From Acidimicrobiaceae bacterium (GTDB taxonomy: Bacteria; Actinomycetota; Acidimicrobiia; Acidimicrobiales; Palsa-688), in NCBI GenBank assembly GCA_030838025.1, contig JAUTXM010000012.1, forward strand, positions 1-19,858: a stretch of 19,858 bases of DNA. The letters run 5' to 3'. The position numbers and the translations under genes are program-made. Numbering within the stretch: position 1 is the stretch's first letter; the number at the start of each line of letters is the position of its first letter. This document shows, piece after piece, positions 7,718 through 14,392 of the stretch. The notes below the pieces were generated by a model that saw only the letters and a list, made by a program, of their open reading frames with translations, was not told where the DNA came from and ran no database searches.

Positions 7718-8395
7718 CTAACCGGCCGGGACGCTCTCGATCGCCGAGGCGATGAACTGGGCTCGCAGCTCGTAGCCTTCGAGCGTCAAATGGATGCCGT
7801 CGGCGGCCCGTATCGCCGGCCAAGCGGCGACGAAGGGTCGCCAGTCGATGACGTGGAGGTCCGGCCACCGTGCCTCGGCGACGAAAAGTGCTCGATCGAG
7901 GCCGTCCCACCCGGCTCGGGCGATGGTGACCCAGATGACTCGCCGCCCTGCGGCCAGGGTCATCACCTCGTCGATACGCAACGCGAACTCCGTCGGGTCC
8001 GGAAGGTCGTTGGTCCCGAGCGCCACCACGAGGGTCCCCCCGACCGCCCACCGCCGCTGGGCGACGATGCTGATACCTTCGGCGGTGGTACGCCCGATCT
8101 CGTCGTCCATCGTCACGCTCCAGCCCGAGGCGCCGAGGAGCGCGGGCAGGAACGGCGCCACGCCGACGGTGAGCGAGTCTCCTTCGACGAATACGCGCCG
8201 ATCATCGAGCACCGGAGTGGAACCGGCGGAGCGGAGGGGCGATGCCGCGGCCACGGCCGGGGGCGTCTGGGAGGCGGCAAGGTCGGAATCAGTCGCCGAC
8301 CGTGGCGCGCCGGTGGCGGCAGCGCTGCAGGCGCCGACCAGGATCGTGCTCAGGGCCAAGCCGAGGATTCGAGTGCTTCGAAGCTTCATTCTCAT
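7718..8395 (-). CDS. SGNH/GDSL-family hydrolase, predicted lipoprotein
   Basis: The 225-residue product begins with a type II signal peptide: MRMKLRSTR, a hydrophobic stretch and a lipobox ending at C23 (ILVGAC). It is therefore probably exported and anchored to the outer face of the membrane. A Ser/Ala/Thr-rich linker leads to an SGNH hydrolase fold. The nucleophile block is VEGDSLTVG, block III is ALGTNDLPD and block V is DGIHLTLEGYELRA, which provides the catalytic Asp and His. The block order resembles the C-terminal SGNH domains of OatA-like acyltransferases/esterases, so acyl removal or transfer on a cell-envelope polymer is a reasonable guess; the substrate is unknown. The frame is open upstream to 8533, but the ATG at 8395 gives the expected signal peptide (8389 is an alternative). 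No strong Shine-Dalgarno is seen. Confidence 0.88.
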   Translation of the reverse strand: MRMKLRSTRILGLALSTILVGACSAAATGAPRSATDSDLAASQTPPAVAAASPLRSAGSTPVLDDRRVFVEGDSLTVGVAPFLPALLGASGWSVTMDDEIGRTTAEGISIVAQRRWAVGGTLVVALGTNDLPDPTEFALRIDEVMTLAAGRRVIWVTIARAGWDGLDRALFVAEARWPDLHVIDWRPFVAAWPAIRAADGIHLTLEGYELRAQFIASAIESVPAG

Positions 8396-8708
8396 GGCAC
8401 CGGCGTCAAGGCTTCGCAGAGAACGCACGGCGCGCGAACGGGGCCAAGCGCCGCCGTTGAAGCCGCATCGAGACTTCCTCTCTGGCTCTTTTGTTTGACC
8501 GGACGCCCGGATGGGTCCATATGCCGAGTACACACGTTCTGCCTTGGGCGTTCCCTGGGAATGCCCAGGGTAAACGCTGCGCGACTATCGGCAGAAACCG
8601 CTAAGCCCTCGGAAACAAAAGTGAGAAATGCGACATAATCGCCAAGTGCCTACCGACAATATACCGTGTTCTGAGTGGCGCTCCGACGGGCGCCCGAGCG
8701 CCCAGTGG
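8396..8708. other. Intergenic region between YceI and SGNH genes
   Basis: I see no convincing gene in these 313 bases. On the minus strand this is the leader of the SGNH gene. It holds a short hairpin, CCCTGGG-AATG-CCCAGGG (8553-8570), with no T-run on either side, and the GC-rich hairpin near 8678-8703 listed separately. An AT-richer patch around 8655-8665 (minus strand TATATT) might hold a -10 element, but no matching -35 was found. Confidence 0.5.
8678..8703 (-). terminator. GC-rich hairpin just after the YceI gene
   Basis: Two alternative stems exist a few bases past the stop of the YceI gene: GGGCGC (8688-8693) with GCGCCC (8698-8703), and GGCGCTC (8678-8684) with GAGCGCC (8696-8702). 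There is no T-run, so it would be a non-canonical terminator of the kind common in high-GC actinobacteria. Confidence 0.4.
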
Positions 8709-9440
8709 TCAGGCGTGCGCGAAGTTGATCTGAAACTCAAGGCTCCCGTTGTCTGCGGTCGTTGCGGGACCGCCGCTGGGATTGGAGATGTTCCAGTCGG
8801 CAAAGGTGATCGGGATCGTCCCCAGAACCTGAATGACCGAGCCGTTGCGTTGCGCGCTGAGCGGGAACGTCACGGACTTGGTGACGCCGTGCAGCGTCAG
8901 GTCGCCGGTCGCCTGCGCCGTAACCGGAACGCCGTTGGCAGGCACGCTGCTCAGCTGGATCGGCTGGGTCAACGCGAACTTGGCCGTCGGGAAACTGGCC
9001 GTATCCATGATCCGGCCCTGGAACTGGCCGTCTCGTTGCGACCGGTCACTGGTCACCTTCGTGAGGTCGACGCTGAAGGTCCCGGTGGACACGGTCGCCC
9101 CGGCAATCGTGAAGCTGCCGGTCACGGCCGATGTACGTCCCGTCGCGGTGTTGGACTGGCCAAACAGCGTTTCTTTCACCCGGTAGCCGGCGACCGATCC
9201 GCTGCTCGCCTTCCAGGTCCCGTCGATCTCGACCGGCCCGGAGGACGAGCCGGTCGACGAGGTGTCACCACTGCTACCGGCGACGGTCGGGGTGGTGGTT
9301 ACAGTCGGCAGCGTGAGGGGAGCCGCGGACTTGCCTTGCACGAGGTGGATCACGAAGAGGCCCCCGAACACGACCACGACCACGGCCACACCGGCGGCGA
9401 GGGCCCAACGGAACCACTTCGTTCCAGTCACTCGTGACAT
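8709..9440 (-). CDS. Membrane-anchored YceI-domain protein
   Basis: The 243-residue protein has one N-terminal membrane helix (residues ~11-33), a Ser/Thr/Gly-rich linker (to ~70) and a YceI-type beta-barrel domain. Typical YceI features include WKASSGSVAGYRVKE, GSFTIAGATVSTGTFSVDLTK with SDRSQRDGQFQGRI, the TASFPTAKFAL block (the usual FP.A.F motif), and the GDLTLHGVTKSVTFP motif. YceI domains form lipocalin-like barrels that bind polyisoprenoid lipids in structurally studied members; orientation here should place the domain outside the membrane. The ATG at 9440 is preceded by GGAGGGAG about 15 bases upstream, rather far but the best candidate. Three 11-bp direct repeats and a TATACC inverted repeat lie upstream and may control it. 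It is separated by 313 bp from the SGNH gene, so the two are probably independently transcribed. Confidence 0.9.
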   Translation of the reverse strand: MSRVTGTKWFRWALAAGVAVVVVVFGGLFVIHLVQGKSAAPLTLPTVTTTPTVAGSSGDTSSTGSSSGPVEIDGTWKASSGSVAGYRVKETLFGQSNTATGRTSAVTGSFTIAGATVSTGTFSVDLTKVTSDRSQRDGQFQGRIMDTASFPTAKFALTQPIQLSSVPANGVPVTAQATGDLTLHGVTKSVTFPLSAQRNGSVIQVLGTIPITFADWNISNPSGGPATTADNGSLEFQINFAHA

Positions 9441-9506
9441 CCCATCGGTCGTCTCCCTCCATTTTCGGCGCGACGTTAGATGCTGCCCCAGCCGTCTCCA
9501 CTCAGG

Positions 9507-9539
9507 CTCCGAGAAACCTCAGAGAATGCTCAGAGAATC
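9507..9539 (-). promoter_or_regulatory. Three tandem 11-bp repeats upstream of the YceI gene
   Basis: On the plus strand the units are CTCCGAGAAAC (9507-9517), CTCAGAGAATG (9518-9528) and CTCAGAGAATC (9529-9539). They are 67-99 bases upstream of the YceI start codon. Direct repeats phased at 11 bp fit tandem binding of an OmpR/PhoB-family response regulator on one face of the helix; this function is inferred. Confidence 0.55.
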
Positions 9540-9567
9540 CGCAGGGCCCCCACCATTTCTAAGTCCG

Positions 9568-9607
9568 TATACCGCATTGGTATAAGGCTGCACAAAGTCC
9601 CTATACC
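9568..9607. promoter_or_regulatory. TATACC inverted repeat plus extra half-site
   Basis: TATACC (9568-9573) and GGTATA (9579-9584) form an inverted repeat with a 5-base spacer. A third TATACC half-site lies at 9602-9607, overlapping the stop of the alpha/beta hydrolase gene. The cluster is AT-rich within a GC-rich region and could be an operator or -10 region for the YceI gene. Confidence 0.4.
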
Positions 9608-10590
9608 AGCGGGGAAACAGCCCTCGAGCCGGACACCCACCCGGACCTCGGACCCGCGGCGTCGGGCAGCACCCGTTCGAGGCCTTGGCCGATAGCGGAC
9701 GCAAACTCCCGGGGGCGGACCAGCCAGGCGTTGTGGGCACCGTCGACCTCGATGACGGAGGCGCCGGTGGCAATCGCGAGCTCCCGTTGGCGATCGCTGC
9801 GAATGAGGCGGTCCGAGCAGGTCACGATCACCGCGGTAGGCACGTCGATCGCCCGGGCCAACTCTCGGGCGTCGAAGTTGGCCAGCGCCTTCCCGGCGTG
9901 GCCGATGTCGGACGGGTCTCCCCGGCGCACCTCGGCCTTGACCCAGCCCTGGTAGCGCTGCAGGTCGGGTGACTGCTCCACGGCGCTGCGCAGGTACCGC
10001 GCCGTAAGGCCCTTGGGCGCACCGAAGCGCAGGCCGTACTCGACTACCGCCATTGACGCCCACATCACCCGTTCCCACCACGTGGCCCGCCACTGCAAGC
10101 CGGTCGCCGCCAGGACCAGTCCGGCGACGACGTCGGGGTGGCGGGCGGCGCACAGCATGGCGAGCGAACCACCCATCGAGTACCCCACGATCACCGCAGG
10201 CGCGGCGCCGACGGCGCGGATCAGCGCCGCGATGTCGTCGGCCGCCGCCTCGAGTGTGAACTCCTTCTCGCTGCGCAGCCCACGCCCATGGCCCCGGACA
10301 TCGGGTGCCAGGACGCTGCCGTAGCGGGCCGCGACCTCGTAGCCGCCGGGAAACCAGTTGAGGTCGGCGCTGAGCGCCCATCCGTGCACCAGAACCACGG
10401 TGACGCCGCCGGCGACTCCCTTCTGCTCCCGAACGAACATCTCGCCGCGGTTGTCGACGTCGATGACCCGGCCCGGCGGCAGCGGCGGCGGCAGTGGCTC
10501 CTGGGGCAGATCCTTCTCCAACCGCCGAACGAAGCGCACTAGTTGCTGGACGTCGCCGCGGACTCCCCGCCGCTGCTGGCTCTGCGTCAC
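9601..10590 (-). CDS. Alpha/beta hydrolase
   Basis: This 329-residue cytoplasmic hydrolase has a complete catalytic set. S138 is in the nucleophile elbow GYSMGG, D260 is in TCSDRLI and H286 is in DGAHNAW. The oxyanion-hole HGWA motif is at 69-72, and PDVRGHGRG at 96-104 is typical of the fold. The core resembles peroxidase-like and esterase-type alpha/beta hydrolases, and a cap domain follows the elbow (residues ~165-245). The substrate cannot be told from sequence. The GTG at 10590 is the first possible start, because a TAG stop directly precedes it in frame; no good Shine-Dalgarno is seen, so a shorter N-terminus remains possible. The first ~40 residues are Arg/Pro-rich and outside the fold. 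It is divergent from the LLM oxidoreductase gene, with a 133-bp spacer holding a strong GC-only hairpin. Confidence 0.9.
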   Translation of the reverse strand: MTQSQQRRGVRGDVQQLVRFVRRLEKDLPQEPLPPPLPPGRVIDVDNRGEMFVREQKGVAGGVTVVLVHGWALSADLNWFPGGYEVAARYGSVLAPDVRGHGRGLRSEKEFTLEAAADDIAALIRAVGAAPAVIVGYSMGGSLAMLCAARHPDVVAGLVLAATGLQWRATWWERVMWASMAVVEYGLRFGAPKGLTARYLRSAVEQSPDLQRYQGWVKAEVRRGDPSDIGHAGKALANFDARELARAIDVPTAVIVTCSDRLIRSDRQRELAIATGASVIEVDGAHNAWLVRPREFASAIGQGLERVLPDAAGPRSGWVSGSRAVSPLV

Positions 10591-10654
10591 CTATGGCGGT
10601 GTACCCAGCCCGGGCGATATCTACCGTGCTGCCCCGGTTGGCTCTGGCGCAGCA

Positions 10655-10690
10655 CCCGCGGGCCGCGGCCCGCGACCCGCGGCCCGCGGG
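10655..10690. repeat. GC-only 14-bp inverted repeat between divergent genes
   Basis: CCCGCGGGCCGCGG (10655-10668) pairs exactly with CCGCGGCCCGCGGG (10677-10690) around an 8-base loop. The first arm also lies within an 18-bp palindrome (10657-10674). The stem contains only G and C and ends 33 bases before the LLM oxidoreductase start. It could be an operator, or a stable structure in the mRNA leader; it is not at a gene's 3' end. Confidence 0.65.
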
Positions 10691-10723
10691 AAGCCTCCGA
10701 CCGGCACCGGGGTTGAACCTCAC

Positions 10724-11755
10724 GTGATTTCCAATTCTGGCAGACCGCCGCTCTCGGTCCTCGACCTGGCCATCGTCAATGCCGGGGGTTCGACCTCCGA
10801 CGCGCTGGCCGGCACCACTGCACTGGCCCAAGGCGCCGAACGCCTCGGCTACCACCGGTTCTGGGTGGCCGAGCACCACAACATGGCGTCGGTCGCCAGC
10901 ACGACTCCGCCCGTGCTGATGGCGCACCTGGCGGCGCGCACCCAACGCATCCGCATTGGCTCGGGCGGCATCATGTTGCCCAACCACACCCCCCTGATCG
11001 TGGCCGAGCACATCGCGGCCCTCGAAGCGCTTCACCCAGGGCGCATCGACTTGGGCCTTGGTCGCGCTCCGGGATCCGACCCGGCGACCATGGCGGCGAT
11101 ACGGCGATCGGCGCACGCATTCAGCGAGGAGGACTATCCCCGCGACGTTCTCGATCTGATGGGTCTGCTGGGCGATGTCCGGGGCGAGGGTGGCCTGTGG
11201 GAGCATTTCGCCGCCACCCCGGCGGCGACATCGACGCCCCAGATCCTGCTGCTCGGATCAAGCGGCTACAGCGCCCAGCTGGCCGGCATCCTCGGTCTGC
11301 CCTACGCCTTTGCCCACCATTTCGACATGGGCGGCACGCTTGAAGCGCTCGACCTGTATCGCCAGTCCTTCCGACCGTCTCCGGCACGGGCCGAGCCGTA
11401 CGTCATCGTGACCGCGAATGTCCTGGTGGCTCCCACCGAGGCCGACGCCGACTGGGAGGCGGGACCGGGCCGACTGATGGTGTACGAGATCCGAACCGGG
11501 CGCTTCTCTCCCCTGCGCTCGCCCGAGATGGCGGCGGCGCATCCCAGTTTGGCGGCGGCGCGGGCCATGCCTTCGCGTCGGATCCTCGGATCACCGGCCA
11601 ATGCGGTGGCGCAGCTGGACGATTTGGTCGCGGTCTCGGGCGCCGACGAGATCATGGTCAGCACCATCGCGTACAGCCTCGACGCCAGGCTCCGCAGCCT
11701 CCAGCTGCTGGCCGGCGCCTGGGCCAGCCCGAGCGCCGCCCACACTACGACATGA
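10724..11755 (+). CDS. LLM-class flavin-dependent oxidoreductase, MsnO8-like
   Basis: This 343-residue protein belongs to the bacterial luciferase-like monooxygenases, which use reduced FMN or F420. The opening PLSVLDLAIVN, the AERLGYHRFWVAEHHNM box (39-54), IGSGGIMLPNHTPLIVAE and the HPGRIDLGLGRAPGSD block are characteristic of the MsnO8 branch. PYAFAHHFD and the C-terminal GSPANAVAQLDDLVAVSGADEIMV also fit. MsnO8 itself acts in an antibiotic pathway, but most relatives have no known substrate, and whether FMN or F420 is used cannot be read here. The GTG at 10724 begins right before the conserved region; the frame is open further left only through the hairpin and the divergent gene. There is no clear Shine-Dalgarno. 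The ATGA overlap (11752-11755) couples it to the MOSC gene, suggesting that the two act on related chemistry. Confidence 0.9.
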   Translation: MISNSGRPPLSVLDLAIVNAGGSTSDALAGTTALAQGAERLGYHRFWVAEHHNMASVASTTPPVLMAHLAARTQRIRIGSGGIMLPNHTPLIVAEHIAALEALHPGRIDLGLGRAPGSDPATMAAIRRSAHAFSEEDYPRDVLDLMGLLGDVRGEGGLWEHFAATPAATSTPQILLLGSSGYSAQLAGILGLPYAFAHHFDMGGTLEALDLYRQSFRPSPARAEPYVIVTANVLVAPTEADADWEAGPGRLMVYEIRTGRFSPLRSPEMAAAHPSLAAARAMPSRRILGSPANAVAQLDDLVAVSGADEIMVSTIAYSLDARLRSLQLLAGAWASPSAAHTTT

Positions 11756-12507
11756 AGGTCAGCGGGCTGTGGCGCTACCCGGTCAAGTCCATGGTCGGTG
11801 AACGCCAGGCCACTCTTGCCTTCAACGACCGAGGAGTTGACGGGGATCGTCGCTTCGGTGTGCTCGATCTCTCGTCGGGCACGATCGTCTCGGCCAAGCA
11901 CGACGCCCGGCTGTTGCTGGCCCGAGCGATGCTTGCCGGCGTGACCCTGACCATCCGTCTTCCCACCGGAGAGACCGTGTTGGGGAGCGGACCCAGCGTG
12001 GACCAGGCGCTGAGCGGCTGGCTGGGCCGGCCGGTCCGGCTGGTCGAGGTGACATCCACCGGCCGAGCGACATTCGAAATGCCCTCGGATTTCGAGGATG
12101 ACGAGTCCGAACGCGTCCGCTGGGAGGGGCCATACGGCTCGTTTGTCGACAGTGGCCCGGTACACGTGTTGACCACTTCGAGCATTCGAGCGATGGTCTC
12201 TGAACGACCGGACCTTCAGTGGGAGCTGGCCCGTTTTCGGCCGAATGTCCTCATTGACGGCGACGGCGACTCCCCGGTCGAACAAGACTGGATTGGCCGT
12301 CGCCTGACAGTTGGAGAAGTCGAGCTTCAGGTCGTGAAACCATGCAACCGATGCGTGATGACCACCAGGCCTCAGCCCGGCGGCACGGAACGCCAGCTCG
12401 ATATTCTCCGCCATATCAATGCAAAACACAGATCCAGTCTGGGCGTCCTGGCCTCGGTGACACACGGCGGCCAGGTCGAGACCGGCCAGCCGGTTGTCAT
12501 GCAGTGA
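11752..12507 (+). CDS. MOSC domain protein, YcbX/mARC-like
   Basis: The 251-residue protein has a MOSC N-terminal beta-barrel domain (MKVSGLWRYPVKSM, then GDRRFGVLD) and a C-terminal MOSC domain containing FRPNVLID and KPCNRCVMTTRPQ. C198 and/or C201 in the latter correspond to the conserved cysteine that binds the sulfurated molybdenum cofactor in YcbX and mARC proteins. Such proteins reduce N-hydroxylated compounds or carry the cofactor sulfur. The 2Fe-2S ferredoxin domain found in E. coli YcbX is absent, so electrons must come from another protein. The start overlaps the stop of the LLM oxidoreductase gene (ATGA), so translation is probably coupled and both lie on one message. Its last 11 bases overlap the end of the opposite-strand DUF3097 gene. 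The family is confident; the substrate is not known. Confidence 0.9.
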   Translation: MKVSGLWRYPVKSMVGERQATLAFNDRGVDGDRRFGVLDLSSGTIVSAKHDARLLLARAMLAGVTLTIRLPTGETVLGSGPSVDQALSGWLGRPVRLVEVTSTGRATFEMPSDFEDDESERVRWEGPYGSFVDSGPVHVLTTSSIRAMVSERPDLQWELARFRPNVLIDGDGDSPVEQDWIGRRLTVGEVELQVVKPCNRCVMTTRPQPGGTERQLDILRHINAKHRSSLGVLASVTHGGQVETGQPVVMQ

Positions 12508-13324
12508 CAAAATCGATGAGCTGTTCGACGGCGCCGACAAGTTCGGGCTCGAGATCGGCATAGGAGCGTACGGATCCGAGAATCCGCCGCCACATCCGTA
12601 GCGGATCGCCGACGCCCAACTGCTGGCACACACCGGTCTTCCAGTCGATGTCCCGGGGCACCTGAGGCCATCGGGTAATGCCGATCACCGACGGCTTGAC
12701 CGCCTGCCATACATCGACGAAGGGCGTTCCGGTAACCAGAATGTCGTCATGGTCCACCTGGGCGGCCAATCGAGCCTCCTTGGTGCCGGCCACGAGGTGG
12801 TCGACCAGCACGCCAAGGCGTCGATTGGGTCCGGGCGCGAAATCGGCCAGGAAAGGACCCAAATGAGAGAGGCCGTCGAGGCGTTCGACGACCACCCCTT
12901 CGACCCGGAGGTCGTCGCCCCACACCCGCTCCACCAGCGCGGCATCGTGGACGCCTTCCACCAGGATACGGCTCGCCCGAGCCACGCGGGCCGACCCAAT
13001 AACGGCGACTGATCCCGACGCGGTCATCGCCGGCGTGCACTGGGGGGTGCCCTTCGGTGTGACCAACGTGACCGCCTTGCCCTCGATGACGAAAGCCCCC
13101 GGCGTCATCCGGAAGATGCGCTCCAGCCCAGTCGCGCCCCTCAGGACGACCCCATCGCGCTCCACGCGAGCGATCGCGCCACGGAACCCGCTGCCCTTGT
13201 GACCGACTTGCACCCCGCGAGCGGCCGGGACCTCCGGGTACATCGCAGCGGCGCCCGACCTTCGCGTGACCGGTTCGGCCAGGATGTCCGTCCAGGTGTC
13301 GTGGCGCCTCACGACTGGCGACAC
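12497..13324 (-). CDS. DUF3097 family protein
   Basis: The 275-residue product matches the actinobacterial DUF3097 family, whose function is not established. Supporting blocks are DTWTDILAEPV near the N-terminus; GFRGAIARVERDGVVLRG; SGSVAVIGSARVARASRILVEG with HDAALVERVWGDDLRVEGVVVE; and the strong C-terminal stretch DILVTGTPFVDVWQAVKP followed by DWKTGVC. The middle part (ILVEGVHDAALVERVWG) resembles Toprim-like folds; that comparison is tentative. The GTG at 13324 was chosen because GGAG lies 7 bases upstream; an in-frame GTG at 13345 would add seven residues. The family is nearly confined to Actinobacteria, which is one reason for the taxonomic guess. Its 3' end overlaps the MOSC gene tail to tail. 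Confidence 0.88.
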   Translation of the reverse strand: MSPVVRRHDTWTDILAEPVTRRSGAAAMYPEVPAARGVQVGHKGSGFRGAIARVERDGVVLRGATGLERIFRMTPGAFVIEGKAVTLVTPKGTPQCTPAMTASGSVAVIGSARVARASRILVEGVHDAALVERVWGDDLRVEGVVVERLDGLSHLGPFLADFAPGPNRRLGVLVDHLVAGTKEARLAAQVDHDDILVTGTPFVDVWQAVKPSVIGITRWPQVPRDIDWKTGVCQQLGVGDPLRMWRRILGSVRSYADLEPELVGAVEQLIDFVTA

Positions 13325-13386
13325 TACCGACTCCGACCGATTCACTCGGTGATTCGACTGCGAGGGAACCGGGTAACAACACGACC

Positions 13387-13509
13387 ATGCTGACCATCCT
13401 GCTCATCGTGTTGTTGGTCGTCCTCCTCCTGGGCGGCATTGGTGGCCCCCGCTATTACCGTTCACGGGGACGGCGAACCGTCGTCCGAGAGTACGAAACC
13501 GATATCTAA
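13387..13509 (+). CDS. Small single-pass membrane protein (40 residues)
   Basis: The ORF encodes MLTILLIVLLVVLLLGGIGG, then a Tyr/Arg-rich basic segment (PRYYRSRGRR) and a short acidic end (VVREYETDI). The plan is one membrane helix with a short charged tail, probably cytoplasmic under the positive-inside rule. Third-position GC and the lack of rare codons fit a real gene. The Shine-Dalgarno is poor (GAGGGA lies about 20 bases upstream), which lowers confidence. It is similar in plan to small membrane proteins such as DUF3309, but I cannot claim that family. It is divergent from DUF3097 with a ~60-bp spacer and is followed by a small hairpin at 13531-13550. Confidence 0.6.
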   Translation: MLTILLIVLLVVLLLGGIGGPRYYRSRGRRTVVREYETDI

Positions 13510-13530
13510 AACCACCTCCACACCGGCCTG

Positions 13531-13550
13531 TCGCTTCTTAATTGAAGCGA
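13531..13550 (+). terminator. Hairpin after the small membrane protein gene
   Basis: TCGCTTC (13531-13537) pairs with GAAGCGA (13544-13550) around a 6-base TTAATT loop, 21 bases after the stop of the 40-residue ORF. The stem is 7 bp with no T-run after it, so it is only a possible terminator. Confidence 0.4.
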
Positions 13551-13600
13551 GAATCGCCGAGAGCCTCCTTCGCTCACGCCACATGCGGAACTTGGGCTCG

Positions 13601-13830
13601 GATCGGCTTTTGCCATCGTTGGCCTCGCTCAGCCGCAAGGCGCGACAAGCTGCCGGTAGCGCGGCCGTGGCAGCTCCGTGGCCCTGGCGGCGGTAGGAGC
13701 AAACCCTGCCCCGAGCGCTCGGCCCTTTGCTCATCAAGTACACCTGGCGTAGCCGAACCAGGCGGCGGCGGTCGGAGAGTTGAGCACCATCGGGTGTTCC
13801 CTCGCGCCGACCTGCTGGCGGGGCTCGAAA
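13601..13830 (+). pseudogene. Decayed SARP/BTAD regulator remnant
   Basis: No intact frame exists, but pieces match the intact SARP gene at 18189-18896 in the same order. DRLLPSLASL and RRDKLPVARPW (13601-13675) match SQRLLAFLAL and LRDREMPHYEVARTLW. The DNA at about 13699-13740 matches the EPLRESARAALIR region. 13771-13816 reads VGE-(frameshift)-EHHRVFPRADL, matching EFERYRALLQAE and, more closely, EFERYRVLPRAEL at 16708. Several frameshifts are needed to join them. About 370 bp of the middle, present in the intact gene, is missing: the RD and EP boxes are ~55 bp apart here against ~425 bp. The intact small-protein gene at 14003 follows. The matches were found by eye. Confidence 0.6.
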
Positions 13831-14002
13831 CGCGGGAGGGCTGCATGGCGCCGCCGGATCGGTCGACGGCGACAGGGGGTTCGTGACATGATGTTGACGG
13901 CGCAAGGATTCCGTTCCATTGGCTTCATCTCAACACCCCGGAAGCCTCTGAGGGAATCCGGCCGCTGGGGAGCGACCACGATCACGAATGGGGACCTGGA
14001 GC

Positions 14003-14197
14003 ATGGCCGACGATGACCACAACGCGCTGTTGATTGTTCGGGCGTGGGTAGAACCCGGGTCCTCGGAACCCCTTCGCGCCCATGTTCGCCTGACCACCGA
14101 CGTCGCTGCCGGCATCGAGCGAACCGTCACGCTGTGCCGGCCCGACGACGTCTGCGCCCTGGTCCGGGACTGGCTGGCGGAGGTGTGCCCCGAATGA
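14003..14197 (+). CDS. Small conserved protein (64 residues) linked to SARP remnants
   Basis: The product begins MADDDHNALLIVRAWVEPGS and continues with LRAHVRLTTDV, IERTVTLCRPDDVCALVRDW and LAEVCPE. It appears to be a compact soluble alpha/beta domain: two strands (LLIVRAWVE, LRAHVRLTTDV), a third (TVTLCR) and a C-terminal helix (DDVCALVRDWLAEV). I do not recognise a named family. The start is supported by a second, broken copy at 16846 whose similarity begins at the same MxDDDH; an ATG at 13988 would add five residues. GGGGA and GGAG precede the start. A strong hairpin follows at 14206-14234. Both copies lie next to decayed SARP/BTAD regulators, so a role beside such a regulator is a fair guess but unproven. 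Confidence 0.75.
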   Translation: MADDDHNALLIVRAWVEPGSSEPLRAHVRLTTDVAAGIERTVTLCRPDDVCALVRDWLAEVCPE

Positions 14198-14205
14198 TCT
14201 GGGGC

Positions 14206-14234
14206 GCCTCGGGACAGGAACCACTGTCCGAGGC
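14206..14234 (+). terminator. Strong hairpin after the small-protein gene
   Basis: GCCTCGGGACAG (14206-14217) pairs with CTGTCCGAGGC (14224-14234), forming an 11-bp stem with one bulged G and a 6-base loop. It starts 9 bases after the stop at 14197. There is no T-run, but the position and strength fit a terminator. Confidence 0.6.
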
Positions 14235-14361
14235 CCAAACCCTTCCCCCCAATTCAATGGGGTCACAAGCGCCGCGGGCCGACGAAACCTGATCTCACCG
14301 CATGATCCTGCGTCGACCGATGGCGGGTACGGGTGGGACCCCTCCGGACCGTAACATTGCA

Positions 14362-14392
14362 TTGACACAACAGGGCATTGCGGTCATACACT
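14362..14392 (+). promoter_or_regulatory. Candidate sigma-70-type promoter of the phosphatase gene
   Basis: A perfect -35 TTGACA lies at 14362-14367. The best -10 candidates are CATACA (14385-14390, 17-bp spacer) or TACACT (14387-14392, 19-bp spacer, fitting TANNNT). Transcription would begin near 14398, which argues for the GTG start at 14507 rather than the TTG at 14378. Confidence 0.5.

Larger units (their letters stand above)
13510..14002. other. Intergenic region containing the regulator remnant
   Basis: Apart from the hairpin at 13531-13550 and the SARP remnant, I see no gene in this stretch. Short frames such as the one starting near 13780 have mixed codon use and no recognisable domain. 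The last ~170 bases (13831-14002) probably hold the promoter of the small-protein gene at 14003, but no convincing -35/-10 pair was identified. Confidence 0.5.

Noticed and set aside
7602..8051. N-terminal extension of the N-acetyltransferase
   Set aside because: The added sequence overlaps the SGNH lipoprotein gene in another frame and is not part of the NAT fold.
8553..8570. Possible riboswitch or terminator around CCCTGGG-AATG-CCCAGGG
   Set aside because: Only one short stem, with no T-run and no match to any riboswitch core I can recall.
9530..11206. A 558-residue minus-strand open frame
   Set aside because: It overlaps the alpha/beta hydrolase in another frame and the LLM oxidoreductase on the other strand. 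Its Arg/Gly/His-rich translation has no domain; it is a GC-driven shadow.
13982..14368. Minus-strand frame of 128 residues opposite the small-protein gene
   Set aside because: No domain. The plus-strand small protein is supported by a second copy in the window, the antisense frame is not.
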